A stretch of 64,000 bases of DNA from Puffinus mauretanicus (taxonomy: Eukaryota > Chordata > Aves > Procellariiformes > Procellariidae): assembly GCA_023333565.1 (NCBI GenBank), contig JAJKFH010000913.1:496001-560000 (forward strand). The letters are read 5' to 3'. This document shows positions 49,583-60,620 of this stretch, one piece after another. A program made the translations under genes and the position numbers. The notes beneath the pieces are model-generated. The model had not been told where the DNA came from. It saw nothing but the letters and a program-made list of their open reading frames with translations, and made no database searches. How positions within the stretch are numbered: position 1 is the stretch's first letter; each line of letters opens with the position of its first letter.

Positions 49583-52185
49583 GTTTTATACACATACTCT
49601 TCCAAATTTGTATGTCAAATCTGCATTTTGGCCAATTGTATTTGGCCTTAAACGATAAAATTTCAGCATTTGTCGTGTATTGCAGGGTAGAGCCACCAAC
49701 CAAACTAAATGCTTTGTCAGCTTACAGATGGTTCGTATAGCTCTATCCTGTTAGATTATTTTAATTACATGTTCTAAGCTAACTGCTATTGATAAATACA
49801 GCTTGTTTGAGGGACAGCATAATAATTAACAAATTGTACAAGAATATTGTTGCAAGAACCTTAATGTTACTATCAAACTGTTGTGTTCTTGTGAGAGTCT
49901 CATTATTTTGGCTGCTTATCCTTTCTGGAAATCAGAATATTTATGGAATCCGCTAATAACAAAAAAGAATCTATTAACAGCTGAAAGCCCATTGTGATCT
50001 TTAAACATATTGGCTAACAATGAGTCAGCTTTGGTGGTGACAGTTTTATAGGCATTTATGAAACAGCAATCAAAGTTTTAATTAACCTTTAGTTGTTTAA
50101 TAGTATGTTGTTTTCAGGCTTTCCATTTGGAATGTCCAGTAACTCCTTTGTCTCTCTTGCTTTTTGTAGTTTTTGGAGATCTTACTGAGATCTTACATCT
50201 GCTAAGTTACTAGACTTCTCTTTATTTCTTACTATTGGATGTCTGTCTTTCAGTTGTCTTTTATAATGTCAGTTTATTTCCTTCGAGAAAAAATATGGTG
50301 GTGGTTCTGTGAAAATTTTAGATATCCTGATGATTCAGTGGTAAAGATATTGAGTAAAATTTATTATTTTTTATATCTTTAGTTGAATAGGAAGGAAAAC
50401 CCCGTTACATAAGACTGCAAAACAACCTATCAGTTTATGCTATGCTATGCTATGCTGCCTATAGGTGCTGTCTAGAGACCTTGGGATACCAGTTTGAAGG
50501 AGGCCCTGAGATTCATTCTGTGGCTTTGATACTTAATACTTCACACCTACCACAGATTTAATGTTCAGGTCATACAAGCATGTTCAGACCAACTTTACAG
50601 TGCATGTAATGTTTGCCCTGCTTTGAGTACATGGATGGGTTTATGTTTGACAATCTGGATTTCCTGTGCACATACAGCGCTATAAGGACGGGTGCTATAC
50701 TAAGGTCCCTTAATAAGGTCTGGTAGTAATTTCTTAAAAAACTGGACAGTGGTGATATCACCTAAGCCCTAAACATAGTGCAAGAACTTTGTAGTATCAC
50801 AGACAATCACAGTATATTATGAGACGTAAAGGAACAAAAGGTGTAAAAATAGTAACAGGTTTACTATATATTTACTATAACAGAGAGTTGGTGTTGCCAC
50901 ATTAAACGGTGCAATATATGATTCAGATCCATGTTCTTTCACAGACTTTTTTTGTTGAAAGCAGTTACACTTTTTCTTGCCAATAAATGAAAGGATCAAG
51001 GACACACCTAACTGTTTTCTTCCAACACTGCTAATTCATAGAGAAAAGCCACTTTGGGATATGCTCTGAAAATCTAAGGTTACTCAAGATGACAAGAAAT
51101 AAGGCTTCCTCCCCGTGAAAAAACCCAACAACTGAAAAAACCAAAAGACAATTTATAATTGACCTGTTTTGATCTCTCTCCTGTTACCTTCTCATCAGGT
51201 TGACTACCTCACACCGGCAGTTGCTGGCTCCTTTCTGTGAATCTTTCATTTTATGTGAGGAGTGCCCAAAAGTTTTAATTTTATTCTCACTGCATGATGG
51301 CAGCCAACATTACAGAATACACTAAGGCAATCCCTGTAAACCATATGTATATTATATCTAGTTTTTGTGTTGGGACCTTGCACAAGCCTTCAGCTTAGGC
51401 TCCCAGCCAGTATGAATTGGCTTAAAAATGCATTTGGTTATGCTCTTCTGCCATCTGGATTTGAAGGAAAATTCAATTCTTAGAACTGTATCAGCACCAC
51501 AGTCATCTATTAGCTAGGTCATTACTGTTGCAATATCATGGATAAATTAGAAAAGCTGGCCAAGATGGTAATAGTAAAGGAGACAGTTTCACTGTCTTTC
51601 TGGTAACGGGTTCTTGTTGGGCATTTTGTTCGAAGCAGATGGTACTTCTCCTATGTTTCCCTTCTTCCTAAAAGACATCATCCACTTTCCTGTTGTGTTG
51701 AGCAGAGGGTGCTCAGCTCTATGTGTTCTGCCCAGGTCTCTGTCTGTGAAACCCACAGAAAGACTCCTGGGAGGGAAGGTGGCACCACATCTCCATGTGA
51801 CTGCTGAAGAAGAGGAGGCATGGGGCAAGGAGCAGTAGGCAGGAATGGTCCTATTGCCAGCAAATAGATGATACTGGTGAGTATAAGCGGGTGAGTGCTA
51901 CTGCATGGGAAGGCCCTGGCTCCTCTATACTAGGTATGTGCCATTTAGTGAAGTAAAATGTATGAGAAATACTGTGTATGAAAGGCTTTACACAGACAGC
52001 ATGTGCCCTCTATAGCCTTGAATAAATTATATATACATTCTATACAAGAATTGCCTCAGACTATGAGTAAAAGGACCGTGGGTTGGAAGTAACTGGCCTG
52101 GAGAAGAAAGGACAAAATTTTGGTACTTCCCACAACACTGCTTTTCATTAGTAGCCACTATTTTTAACTTCTATTTTAACTCCAT
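49583..52185. other. AT-rich intergenic DNA
   Basis: No gene recognised. Contains the short (TATGC)4 repeat at 50436-50455. Overlapping frames on both strands at 51589-51863 have no recognisable family. Confidence 0.5.
50436..50455. repeat. (TATGC)4 pentanucleotide repeat
   Basis: Four perfect TATGC units in tandem. Confidence 0.95.
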
Positions 52186-53120
52186 TCAAGAGATCAGAAG
52201 GGAGCAAAAATTCTGAGGAGGACTATAGAATTGCAAAGAGACATGATGGCTCATCAAACTGCACAGAAGAAAACCATTGGTGTATGCTGGATGGAAAAGT
52301 ATTTTAATTTTTCTAAAGTAAGGAAGAGGCAATAGGTGGTAGGAGGACTGGCAAGGCCACATAGTGACTGCCAAACAAAGGTGACTGTGTGCAGACACTG
52401 ACAGACTTTATGAAAGACACTCTGAAGAACAGAGAAGATGGAGATTACAGTAGTCTACAGTGTAGGTTAGAAGAACTGGAGGAGAATGGAAGACAGGAAG
52501 CTGCCAGCATACCTAAGAATTTGCCGATACTGCTGAATAAAAGGACATAGAAGGCCAACTCCTGGAAAAGAAGGATGGCCCATTAAGCAACATAACCACA
52601 GGGATAAGTCAGAAGGACCTGGTTGAAGGAGAAGAAACAGAGGGACATGTTACCTGCACTGATGATCAAGATGGCGAAATGAGCAAAAGTGGTAATAAGG
52701 AAGAATTGGGATAAGAAACAGCATGTTTCTAATGTGTAGAACAGCATGCATTTTTCAGGAAAGGAAAGTAAAAATCAAGGACATGGGGATGGTCAAAGAG
52801 TATGCTTGAATGTGCCACAATGAAGGAAATAAAAAATGGTTTGACCTTTCTCTTGGGGTCTAGTCTCCCCTAGTCATCAGGATTAGGTTGAACATGGATG
52901 GAGATCTTTGCAACACACATACACAAAAAATTACTTCTGAGGGATTTTAAAAGTAAATAGACAGCATTGGGTTTCCTTTGCTCAGAGTAAAAGGGACTGA
53001 TAAGCAGAACAGGTATCAAGGATAGGGATAATGTGACAACTGACAAGTTTCTAAATAAAATTACACGGTTCCAAGGAACTGAAACACACCACTGAAGTTT
53101 TGTTAGCCATATAAAGAAAA
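52186..53120 (+). other. Purine-rich block of unknown origin
   Basis: Over about 930 bp the + strand is noticeably rich in A and G, with many AGAAG, GGAAG and GGAGAA strings and few pyrimidine runs. No open frame of useful length runs through it, and I recognise no transposon family. It may be a decayed insertion or a natural purine-skewed segment. Confidence 0.35.
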
Positions 53121-54752
53121 AGAGTGCGAAAGAAAGTAGTGGGCCTGCTGTTCAGTACAGCTGCGAGTCTTACTTAATATTGTCTAGACGTGGGCCCAAG
53201 ATTAAAGTCCTCTCTGCTTTCATTATGGATAATGCAGTTGCTGGGGGAGAAGGCAATATGCCTACTGGGACTGAAGAAAGTGGCCGACAACTACTGTTCC
53301 AGTCCTAGAAACAGTAAGTTAGACAAGGGGGAAAATGAGCAAATGGATAACATGCATGCACACCAACCTGCAGTAATTTTGGTTCTGCAGGCCATAATTT
53401 CTATGACAATTCCTTATCAACATAACCGATAGTACTTAAATGAATATAATTATTTAAAAATCAGCACATTAATGAAGGATATTATTTGCCTTTTTATTAC
53501 ATGTTTCTGACTCTTTTTTTACTGCCTTGAATGCTGATAAGGATGGGTAGATTCAGAATTTCCATTTGTTAAGCGAGTGAGTGTCTGCATATTTACCTGA
53601 ATCTTTGTGTGAAGTTAACAGTGAAATACATTGCTTTTTATTACTTTGGCTACTAGAATACAGAAACAAGTAATAGCACTTCTGTAAGTAGCACTCCATT
53701 GTATAATCCTACATAAGTATATAATCTGTGCAAAGGGAATTTTCACCCAAATAAACTTTAAAACCATATTCGTACAGAAGTATTATTCAATAGGAAAAGA
53801 AATCCATTAAAGTGATGCAAAGAAAAAGCAAATCATGTTCTCTCAATAACTGGACCAGATAGGATGCCAGTTATTGATTTAGTCTGGGATACCGGAATAC
53901 TAAATCTTCTGCTGTATCCAGGCACAGTATATCTTTTGGAACTCTCACGGTGATTTATTTTTTATATGTAAAAAATAAGAATCCTATTTAAGGGCAGAGA
54001 CCCATCTTCACATAGCCACATTTTGTTTAGCTACTGGGAGAAATTACTGGCTTTTGCTGAAATTTCCTTGCATAAGTATTGTCTTTTAGATTTAATATTT
54101 TTTTCCACTGGTGTCCTCCAGGCCTTGAAGCATTGTTATTTTCTACCTCTCCAGCGTGACTTGATGACTTGCCCAAATGTAGGCCTTCTAATTTCTCCTA
54201 CTATTTCAGAGATTATTTCCTACGTGTGTTTACTATCTTGTAAAATATTTCCAAATAGAAAGGTCAAGCCTCTCACTACACAGGGAAAAAGGACAATGAC
54301 TGAGAATGTTTGCTTGCTGCAGTCAGTCAGGGGAGCACAAGTGCGACCTTGGTCCCACAAACAACATTTCATCCATGATATAAATCAATATAATAGCTAT
54401 TTCCCCTACGATGAATGTTGTAAGAATAATAGAGTATTTTTTGTGAGGCATGAGGTCAGAACCACCCCCTAATAAATGCTGTGCAATTGGGTAAGTACTT
54501 GCAGTGGGCTGAATGACCCTCGTATGTTAGGTTACATTTCCTCTGTCTGTTCTATACCAAGAGGTTTCAGAATGAAGTGGGTCTCCTTGACTTGGCAGAC
54601 TTATGTCTTATTAGCACCAACAAAAATGTTCAAAGTGTCTGAGCAAGGTATAGCTGAGGCATTAGCACAAGCTTCCAAAATTTGCCTTAAAAAATCAAGG
54701 TATTTGGCAGGAATGCTGCAAAATACAAGATAATAATCCCGTTACCACTCTG
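53121..54752. other. AT-rich intergenic DNA
   Basis: No gene recognised. The 149-codon frame at 54023-54472 and the 85-codon frame at 54476-54733 lie just before the CR1 insertion. Neither shows a known domain, and they do not match CR1. Confidence 0.45.
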
Positions 54753-56886
54753 CTACCATGGACTTTTGGAGGACAGACTTTGGCCTGCTCAGGACACTGG
54801 TTGAGAGAATCCCTTGGGAGACAGTCCTGAAGGGCAAAGGGGTCCAGGAAGGCTGGATGTTCTTCAAGAAGGAAGTCTTAAAGGTGCAGGAGCGGGCTGT
54901 CCCCATGTGCCGTAAGAAGAACGGGCAGGGAAGGCGACCGGCCTGGCTGAATGGGGAGCTCTGGCTGGGACTCAGGAAAAAAAGGAGAGTTTATCTCCCC
55001 TTGTGGAAGAAGGGGCAGGCAACTCAAGAACAGTACAGGGATCTCGTTAGGTCGTGCAGAGAGGAAATTAGAAAGGCAAAAGCCCAGCTAGAACGCAATC
55101 TGGCCACTGCTGTGAGAGACAACAAAAAATGTTTTTACAAATATATTAATGACAAAAAGAGAGCCAAGGAGAATCTCCATCCTTTATTGGATGCGGGGGG
55201 GGAACATTGCCACCAAGGACAAGGATGAGGCTGAGGTACTTAATGCCTTCTTTGCCTCAGTCTTTAATAGACAGGCCAGTTCTCCTCAGGGTACTCAGCC
55301 CCCTGAGCTGGAAGACGGGGACGGCGAGCAGGATAAACCCCCCATAATCCAAGAGGAAGCAGTTAACGACCTGCTACGCCACCTGGACGCTCACAAGTCT
55401 GTGGGGACGGATGGGATCCACCCGAGGGTACTGAGGGAGCTGGCGGAGGAGCTTGCCGAGCTGCTCTGCATCATTTACCAGCAGTCCCGGTCAACTGGGG
55501 AGGTCCCGGACGACTGGAGGCTTGCCAATGTGATGACCATCTCCAAGAAGGGCCAGAAGGAGGATCCGGGGAACTACAGGCCGGTCAGCCTGACCTCGGT
55601 GCCGGGGAAGATTATGGAGCCATTTGTCCTGAGGGTGCTCACAAGCCATGTCCGGGACAACCAGGGGATCAGGCCCAGCCAGCACGGGTTCACGGAAGGC
55701 AGGTCCTGCTTGACCAACCTGATCTCCTTCTGTGACCAGGTGACCCGCCTCGTGGATGAGGGAAAGGCTGTGGATGTGGTCTACCTGGACTTCAGTAAAG
55801 CCTTTGACACTGTCTCCCACAGCATTCTCCAAGAGAAGCTGGTGGCTCACGGCTTAGACAGGTGCACTCTTCGCTGGGTAAAAAACTGGCTGGACGGCCG
55901 AGCCCAGAGAGTTGTGGTCAACGGAGTTAAATCCAGTTGGTGGCCGGTCACGAGCGGTGTTCCCCAGAGCTCAGCTTTGGGGCCGGTCCTGTTCAATATC
56001 TTTATCAACGATCTGGATGAGGGGATCGAGTGCTCCCTCAGTAAGTTTGCAGACGACACCAAGTTGGGCGGGAGTGTTGATCTGCTCGAGGGTAGGAAGG
56101 CTCTGCAGAGGGACCTGGACAGGCTGGATCGATGAGCCGAGGCCAATTGTGTGAGGTTCAAAAAGGCCAAGTGCCGGGTCCTGCACTTTGGCCAGAATAA
56201 CCCCATGCAACGCTACAGGCTTGGGGAAGAGTGGCTGGAAAGCTGCCCAGAGGAGAAGGACCTGGGGGTGCTGATTGACAGCCGGCTGAACATGAGCCGG
56301 CAGTGTACCCAGGTGGCCAAGAAGGCCAACGGCATCCTGGCCTGTATCAGAAATAGTGTGGCCAGCAGGACTAGGGAAGTGATCGTGGCCCTGTACTCGG
56401 CACTAGTGAGGCCACACCTTGAATACTGTGTTCAGTTTTGGGCCTCTCACTACAAGAAGGACATGGAGGTGCTGGAGCGTGTCCAGAGAAGGGCAACGAA
56501 GCTGGTGAAGGGTCTGGAGCACAAGTCTTGTGAGGAGCGGCTGAGGGAACTGGGGTTGTTTAGTCTGGAGAAGAGGAGGCTGAGGGGAGACCTCATCGCG
56601 CTCTACAACTACCTGAAGGGAGGTTGTAGCGAGGTGGGTGTTGGTCTCTTCTCCCAAGTAACTAGCGATAGGACGAGAGGAAATGGCTTCAAGTTGCACC
56701 AAGGGAGGTTTAGATTGGACATTAGGAAAAATTTCTTTTCTGAAAGCGTGGTCAAGCCTTGGAACAGGCTGCCCAGGGAAGTGGTTGAGCCACCATGGTT
56801 TAGTGGGCATGGTGGTATTAAGTTGATGGTTGTTCTCGATGATCTCAGAAGTCTTTTCCAACCTTAATGATTCTACGATTCTATAT
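54753..56886 (+). mobile_element. CR1 LINE, 5'-truncated, RT largely preserved
   Basis: A 2.1-kb CR1 copy starting at the linker between endonuclease and RT (the CTACCATGGACTT string also at about 42581 in the other copy) and ending in degraded octamers (GATTCTACGATTCTATA) at about 56886. Orientation and subfamily match the element at 40.8 kb. ORF1 and the endonuclease are missing, as expected for a 5'-truncated insertion. Relative to the other copies it has lost 46 bp near its 3' end (junction at 56796/56797). Confidence 0.95.
54758..56867 (+). pseudogene. CR1 ORF2 reverse transcriptase, few lesions
   Basis: Reverse transcriptase of CR1 ORF2, which copies element RNA at the nicked target. 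The reading frame runs from MDFWRTDFGLL through the RT core to the C-terminal tail with only three frame-disrupting lesions. A G8 run at 55195-55202 shifts the frame by one base relative to the other copy. TGA at 56133-56135 replaces a tryptophan TGG. A 46-bp deletion at 56796/56797 replaces the last residues. Motifs in the 55149-56135 frame: [16 protein letters not shown] (142-157), motif [10 protein letters not shown] (212-220), motif [11 protein letters not shown] (270-279) and motif C FADD (300-303). Motif B has PQSS where PQGS is usual, so activity would be doubtful even in an open frame. The first 18 or so residues of that frame are out of the CR1 frame. Confidence 0.9.
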
Positions 56887-59879
56887 ATGATAGATTCTTC
56901 AGATATGGCAGATGAGTATTCCACATTTATTGTAGACAAAACCAGAATTATGCACATAGATAATAAGAATTCATAGAGTCCAAGCTATATTCTTGAGTAT
57001 TCCTGGAGACTATACAACTATTATCATCTAGCCCATAAAGCTACAACATTTTAAGAATTTACTGTCTTCTGTTGCTTGCGCTGCTTCTCGTCTAAAATGT
57101 AAGATTTGTCGATCTGCAGGGGGCTAGAGATGACTAAGTTTGTATTTTAAACTGCTGCTGCTAGATTATTCGGAAGTTGTTTGTCAAAGCGCTAACATCT
57201 AAATTAACTTGGTTCATCGGTACCTTGGATTCTCAGAAATGACACCTCAATGAAGATAGAAGACTGAACACCGCAAAGGATTTTCTAGATCATGAAATAC
57301 TGCCACAAAGCACATGCAGAAGACCAGAGCAACTCAGGGATCAGATCATTTTGAGCATACTTCTAAAACAGAATACATGGTTAGGAGCCACGTGGTCAGG
57401 GTGCAGAATTGGTCAGGGGAGACAGATGACAACCTAACACTCACTAGGAACACAAAGCCTTACCTGTGAATAATGAAAAAGCAGAGTTAGCTTGCAAGAT
57501 GAGACTACATATATTCTTCTATTTGTAGCTATACCTCATTCCTTGAATAAAGTGAAGGCAAATCAACGCATGATGTAATGTAATTGCTGTCTCAACAACA
57601 TATTTCCTTTATATTTTTCACAGCCTCAATATATCATATTGTAGTAAGAGTTCAGACAATTAAAACAGTGAAAAATATTAGTATCAGGTTTTTACCATTT
57701 GTTTCTAGTCTTCATTGGCATATTTCTACCATTTTTTGGGTAGTGAAACCAAATTAGCTTTTTTTTGCTGTTTTTTACAAGAGATATCTAGTGTTACCTA
57801 TACTACGTGTCCAAAAACCACAGGTCGGAATGGAAATAAATAGTGATTTCTAATAGATATTTTTATTTGATTTTCAGTTTTTGAGTTCTTAGATCACATT
57901 TGGGTCATATTTCTATACTGCTGTGAGGGATAGAAGTGCTAAAAGCCGAAGAAGAAACAACCTAGAAATTCTTATGTAATCAAAGGACTCCAGAAAGGGT
58001 TTTAAGGAAAACAACAACAACAGGGAGCTTACAATAAAATTGTCAGAGCTGGCAATAATTAAATTTCATTTTCTGAAAAAAAAAAAAAAAAAGGAATGTA
58101 ATAATTCTTGGCAAACCACTCTAATAGAATGTTTATTTATTTTTATATTAGAATTAAAAATAAACTGTAGAAAGAATTCTATTTGTATGTTGTTTTGTGA
58201 ATATGAAACTGAATATGGTCTGACAACTGTCTGTCCATGCCACAAATGAGTAAGCATGAAAAGCTCCCTCCTGAACCCTCACTGTCTGACTTGAGAACTA
58301 ACTTCTTTTATATGCTTAAATCAATTCTTATCTTGTGCACATTACTAGGATACAACTGCTGAGGAAATTAACAGAAACAGTCAAACACATTTATGGAAAT
58401 TCAGTATTAAAAAAATCTTCATTTCTGTGAGAATATCTTTTGTTTCTGAATTTATTCCAGATAATTTTACTTGCAGGTTGTATTATATTTATAATATTTC
58501 TGTTTATTGGAAAATACAGATGTTTATGTAGTATTTATTCTTAAATATTCTCTGTCTCTAAAGGAAGCAATTCTGTTGAGTAAAAAGTGTGTCTAAAAAC
58601 TTAAATCAACAGACACAGAGTCTCACTTTGTTACTGTAAACTCAACCACAGTAGGAAAGGAAAGTTCAAAGTTACAGCTTTGCACCGCTGCCAAAATACA
58701 CGAGACCTATCTCACTGGACTGAGTCAGTTGAGTCCCACTGTGATGATGGAGTTCAGGCTGCAAGAAGAGTTCATGTTGGGCTGACTCTGCAGTACCACC
58801 CTAGAATGCAATGTGCAGTATCTGTTTTGTATTCCCTTGGGCTGGGAATTTATAGCAAACACTGCTTTTGGGAACAGTGTTAGCAACTGAAATACTGCAG
58901 CACAAAGTGGCCTCCCAGTAACTCTTAGCTACTGCCACAGTGTGCACAGATAATAAAAATAGAATCTTGCTTGTTCATCTGAAGTAGTTCCTGAATTGTC
59001 AATTTAAGTGATTGTAAATAACTGCAACTTAAATCTGATGGTCAACTGAGACAAATACAAAGACATTTAGCTTAGAATTTCAAGTAAAAGAATCCAGCAA
59101 GATAATTGAGGGAAAAGGGATGTTATACCAAGATGTCAAAACCCCCTTATCTTAGAGTGGGAGTGAGTATCTTTTCTTCTTAAAAAGGTAGTGCCTGTAA
59201 AATAATACATAACAGTAATATAAGTAGATTGAAAAAACTAGAGAAAGTGTTTTAATTGCTGCAAATGTTTTTTGACTAAACTACCAGTGCTTATATTTTG
59301 CTCCAATTTGTTTGTTTTCCTAAGGTCCTTTCTTTTTTTTTTTTTTTTTAAAGACAGTATGAATTGTTAAACAAAGACCTGAAAATCATATGCCTTGGCT
59401 CTGTTCTGAGCAAAAACGTTGCTGGGTTCTGATTTATGCCCTATTTAATAAATGTAGCTTTATCAAGGCTACTGCTGTGCACTCTGCTGTGACTTAACCT
59501 GACTACACCTTAACCTCTCCACCATGTAAAAGGTGGTAAGCTATACATAAATGAATTTTGCAGCTTGCCTGAGATATTCACATTAAAACTTCTGTTCAAA
59601 ATTCTCTTATTATTTCTGAATGATAGAAGCTTAAAATGTAGCAATTTATTTTTTTAAATTAAAGCTGAAATTCTTATTTAATGAATTCCAGTACTTATTC
59701 TTTTAATCTGTCTGCAGTCAGAAAATTAGTATGTTCCAGTGCATTGCTCACCAGTGTGCAACACTAAAACAGACAAACTGTTGCAAAACTGATTTTTAAT
59801 ATTCAAAATGGGTATTATCTATCCATTTTGTAGGTGCTTGCATACATTTGTGGCTCTCATGTTGTATGCATGTGCATGA
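56887..59879. other. AT-rich intergenic DNA
   Basis: No gene recognised. It has an A17 run at 58076-58092 and a T17 run at 59333-59349. The small frames at 58040-58257 on both strands are driven by the A-run. Confidence 0.5.
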
Positions 59880-60620
59880 ATGCAATGGGCTGGTAAAAGT
59901 GAGGATGTGTAGGTGTATGTTCTCAGCTGCCATCCCTAGGGTAAGGGAGAATCTCATCTGTGTCCACTGCATACTCTAAAAGTTTGGGTGGTCATGGACT
60001 GTGTTGCCCCTTCCAGCAACCACTCCTTGGGTTAAGAAGGGTATCATGTCTTATTCATTGAGCCTGGGTGGCCACGTACTCTTCACACCCTCTTTCAAGG
60101 TGATGGAACTCAGCTCTTCATTTTCCATGCAACCCTTCCATAACCAGGTGACTCTCCCAGTTAGTCTATAAGACAGGCTACAGACCACGTGCAAGGTCAA
60201 AGCTCAGCTCCTTCCTGAGGTTTAATTTCACTAAGAAACAAATTAACAATGAAACAATCAACTCCCAAGACTCAGCTAAACCCATCTCCTCATCTTACTG
60301 CAATACAAACCTAAACTCCTTCTGCCAGGCCAGCCAAACTCTGAAATCTGCTTCCTCTTCTTAATTACCTCCAGCTGTTGGTCCCTCCCTCTAGGCCTCA
60401 TGTTGCTGGCAGGTGCTATGAGGTGGGGCAAACTTCATCCCCTCATCTAGGACACTGTTAACGACCTCCTTCCTCAGTGTTTTTTTCGCTGACATGCTCT
60501 AATTTATATTAGTGGTTTGTGTTTTTCATTGCCTTGAAGGGTGCAGTGCCACCCTCTGTGACCTTATTTAAAAGACAATGAAAAACCGCAGCCTTCCTGG
60601 TTGCAAAGGTAAGTGGAAGA
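59880..60620. other. GC-balanced block with a strong splice donor, unassigned
   Basis: This stretch is visibly richer in G and C than its flanks and has C/T-rich strings on the + strand between 60080 and 60480. It ends in AAAG|GTAAGTG (GT at 60609), a near-perfect vertebrate splice donor. No long open frame precedes the donor, and upstream acceptors are weak. It could be a non-coding exon, a decayed LTR or another transposon I cannot name. Confidence 0.3.

Noticed and set aside
54023..54733. Two consecutive + frames (149 and 85 codons) just upstream of the second CR1
   Set aside because: Not CR1 sequence, no domain, different frames separated by stops; proximity to the CR1 edge is coincidental.
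55491..56957. Minus-strand frames up to 184 codons over the second CR1
   Set aside because: Antisense shadows of the RT reading frame; the 184-codon one reads the complement of the CR1 C-terminal region.
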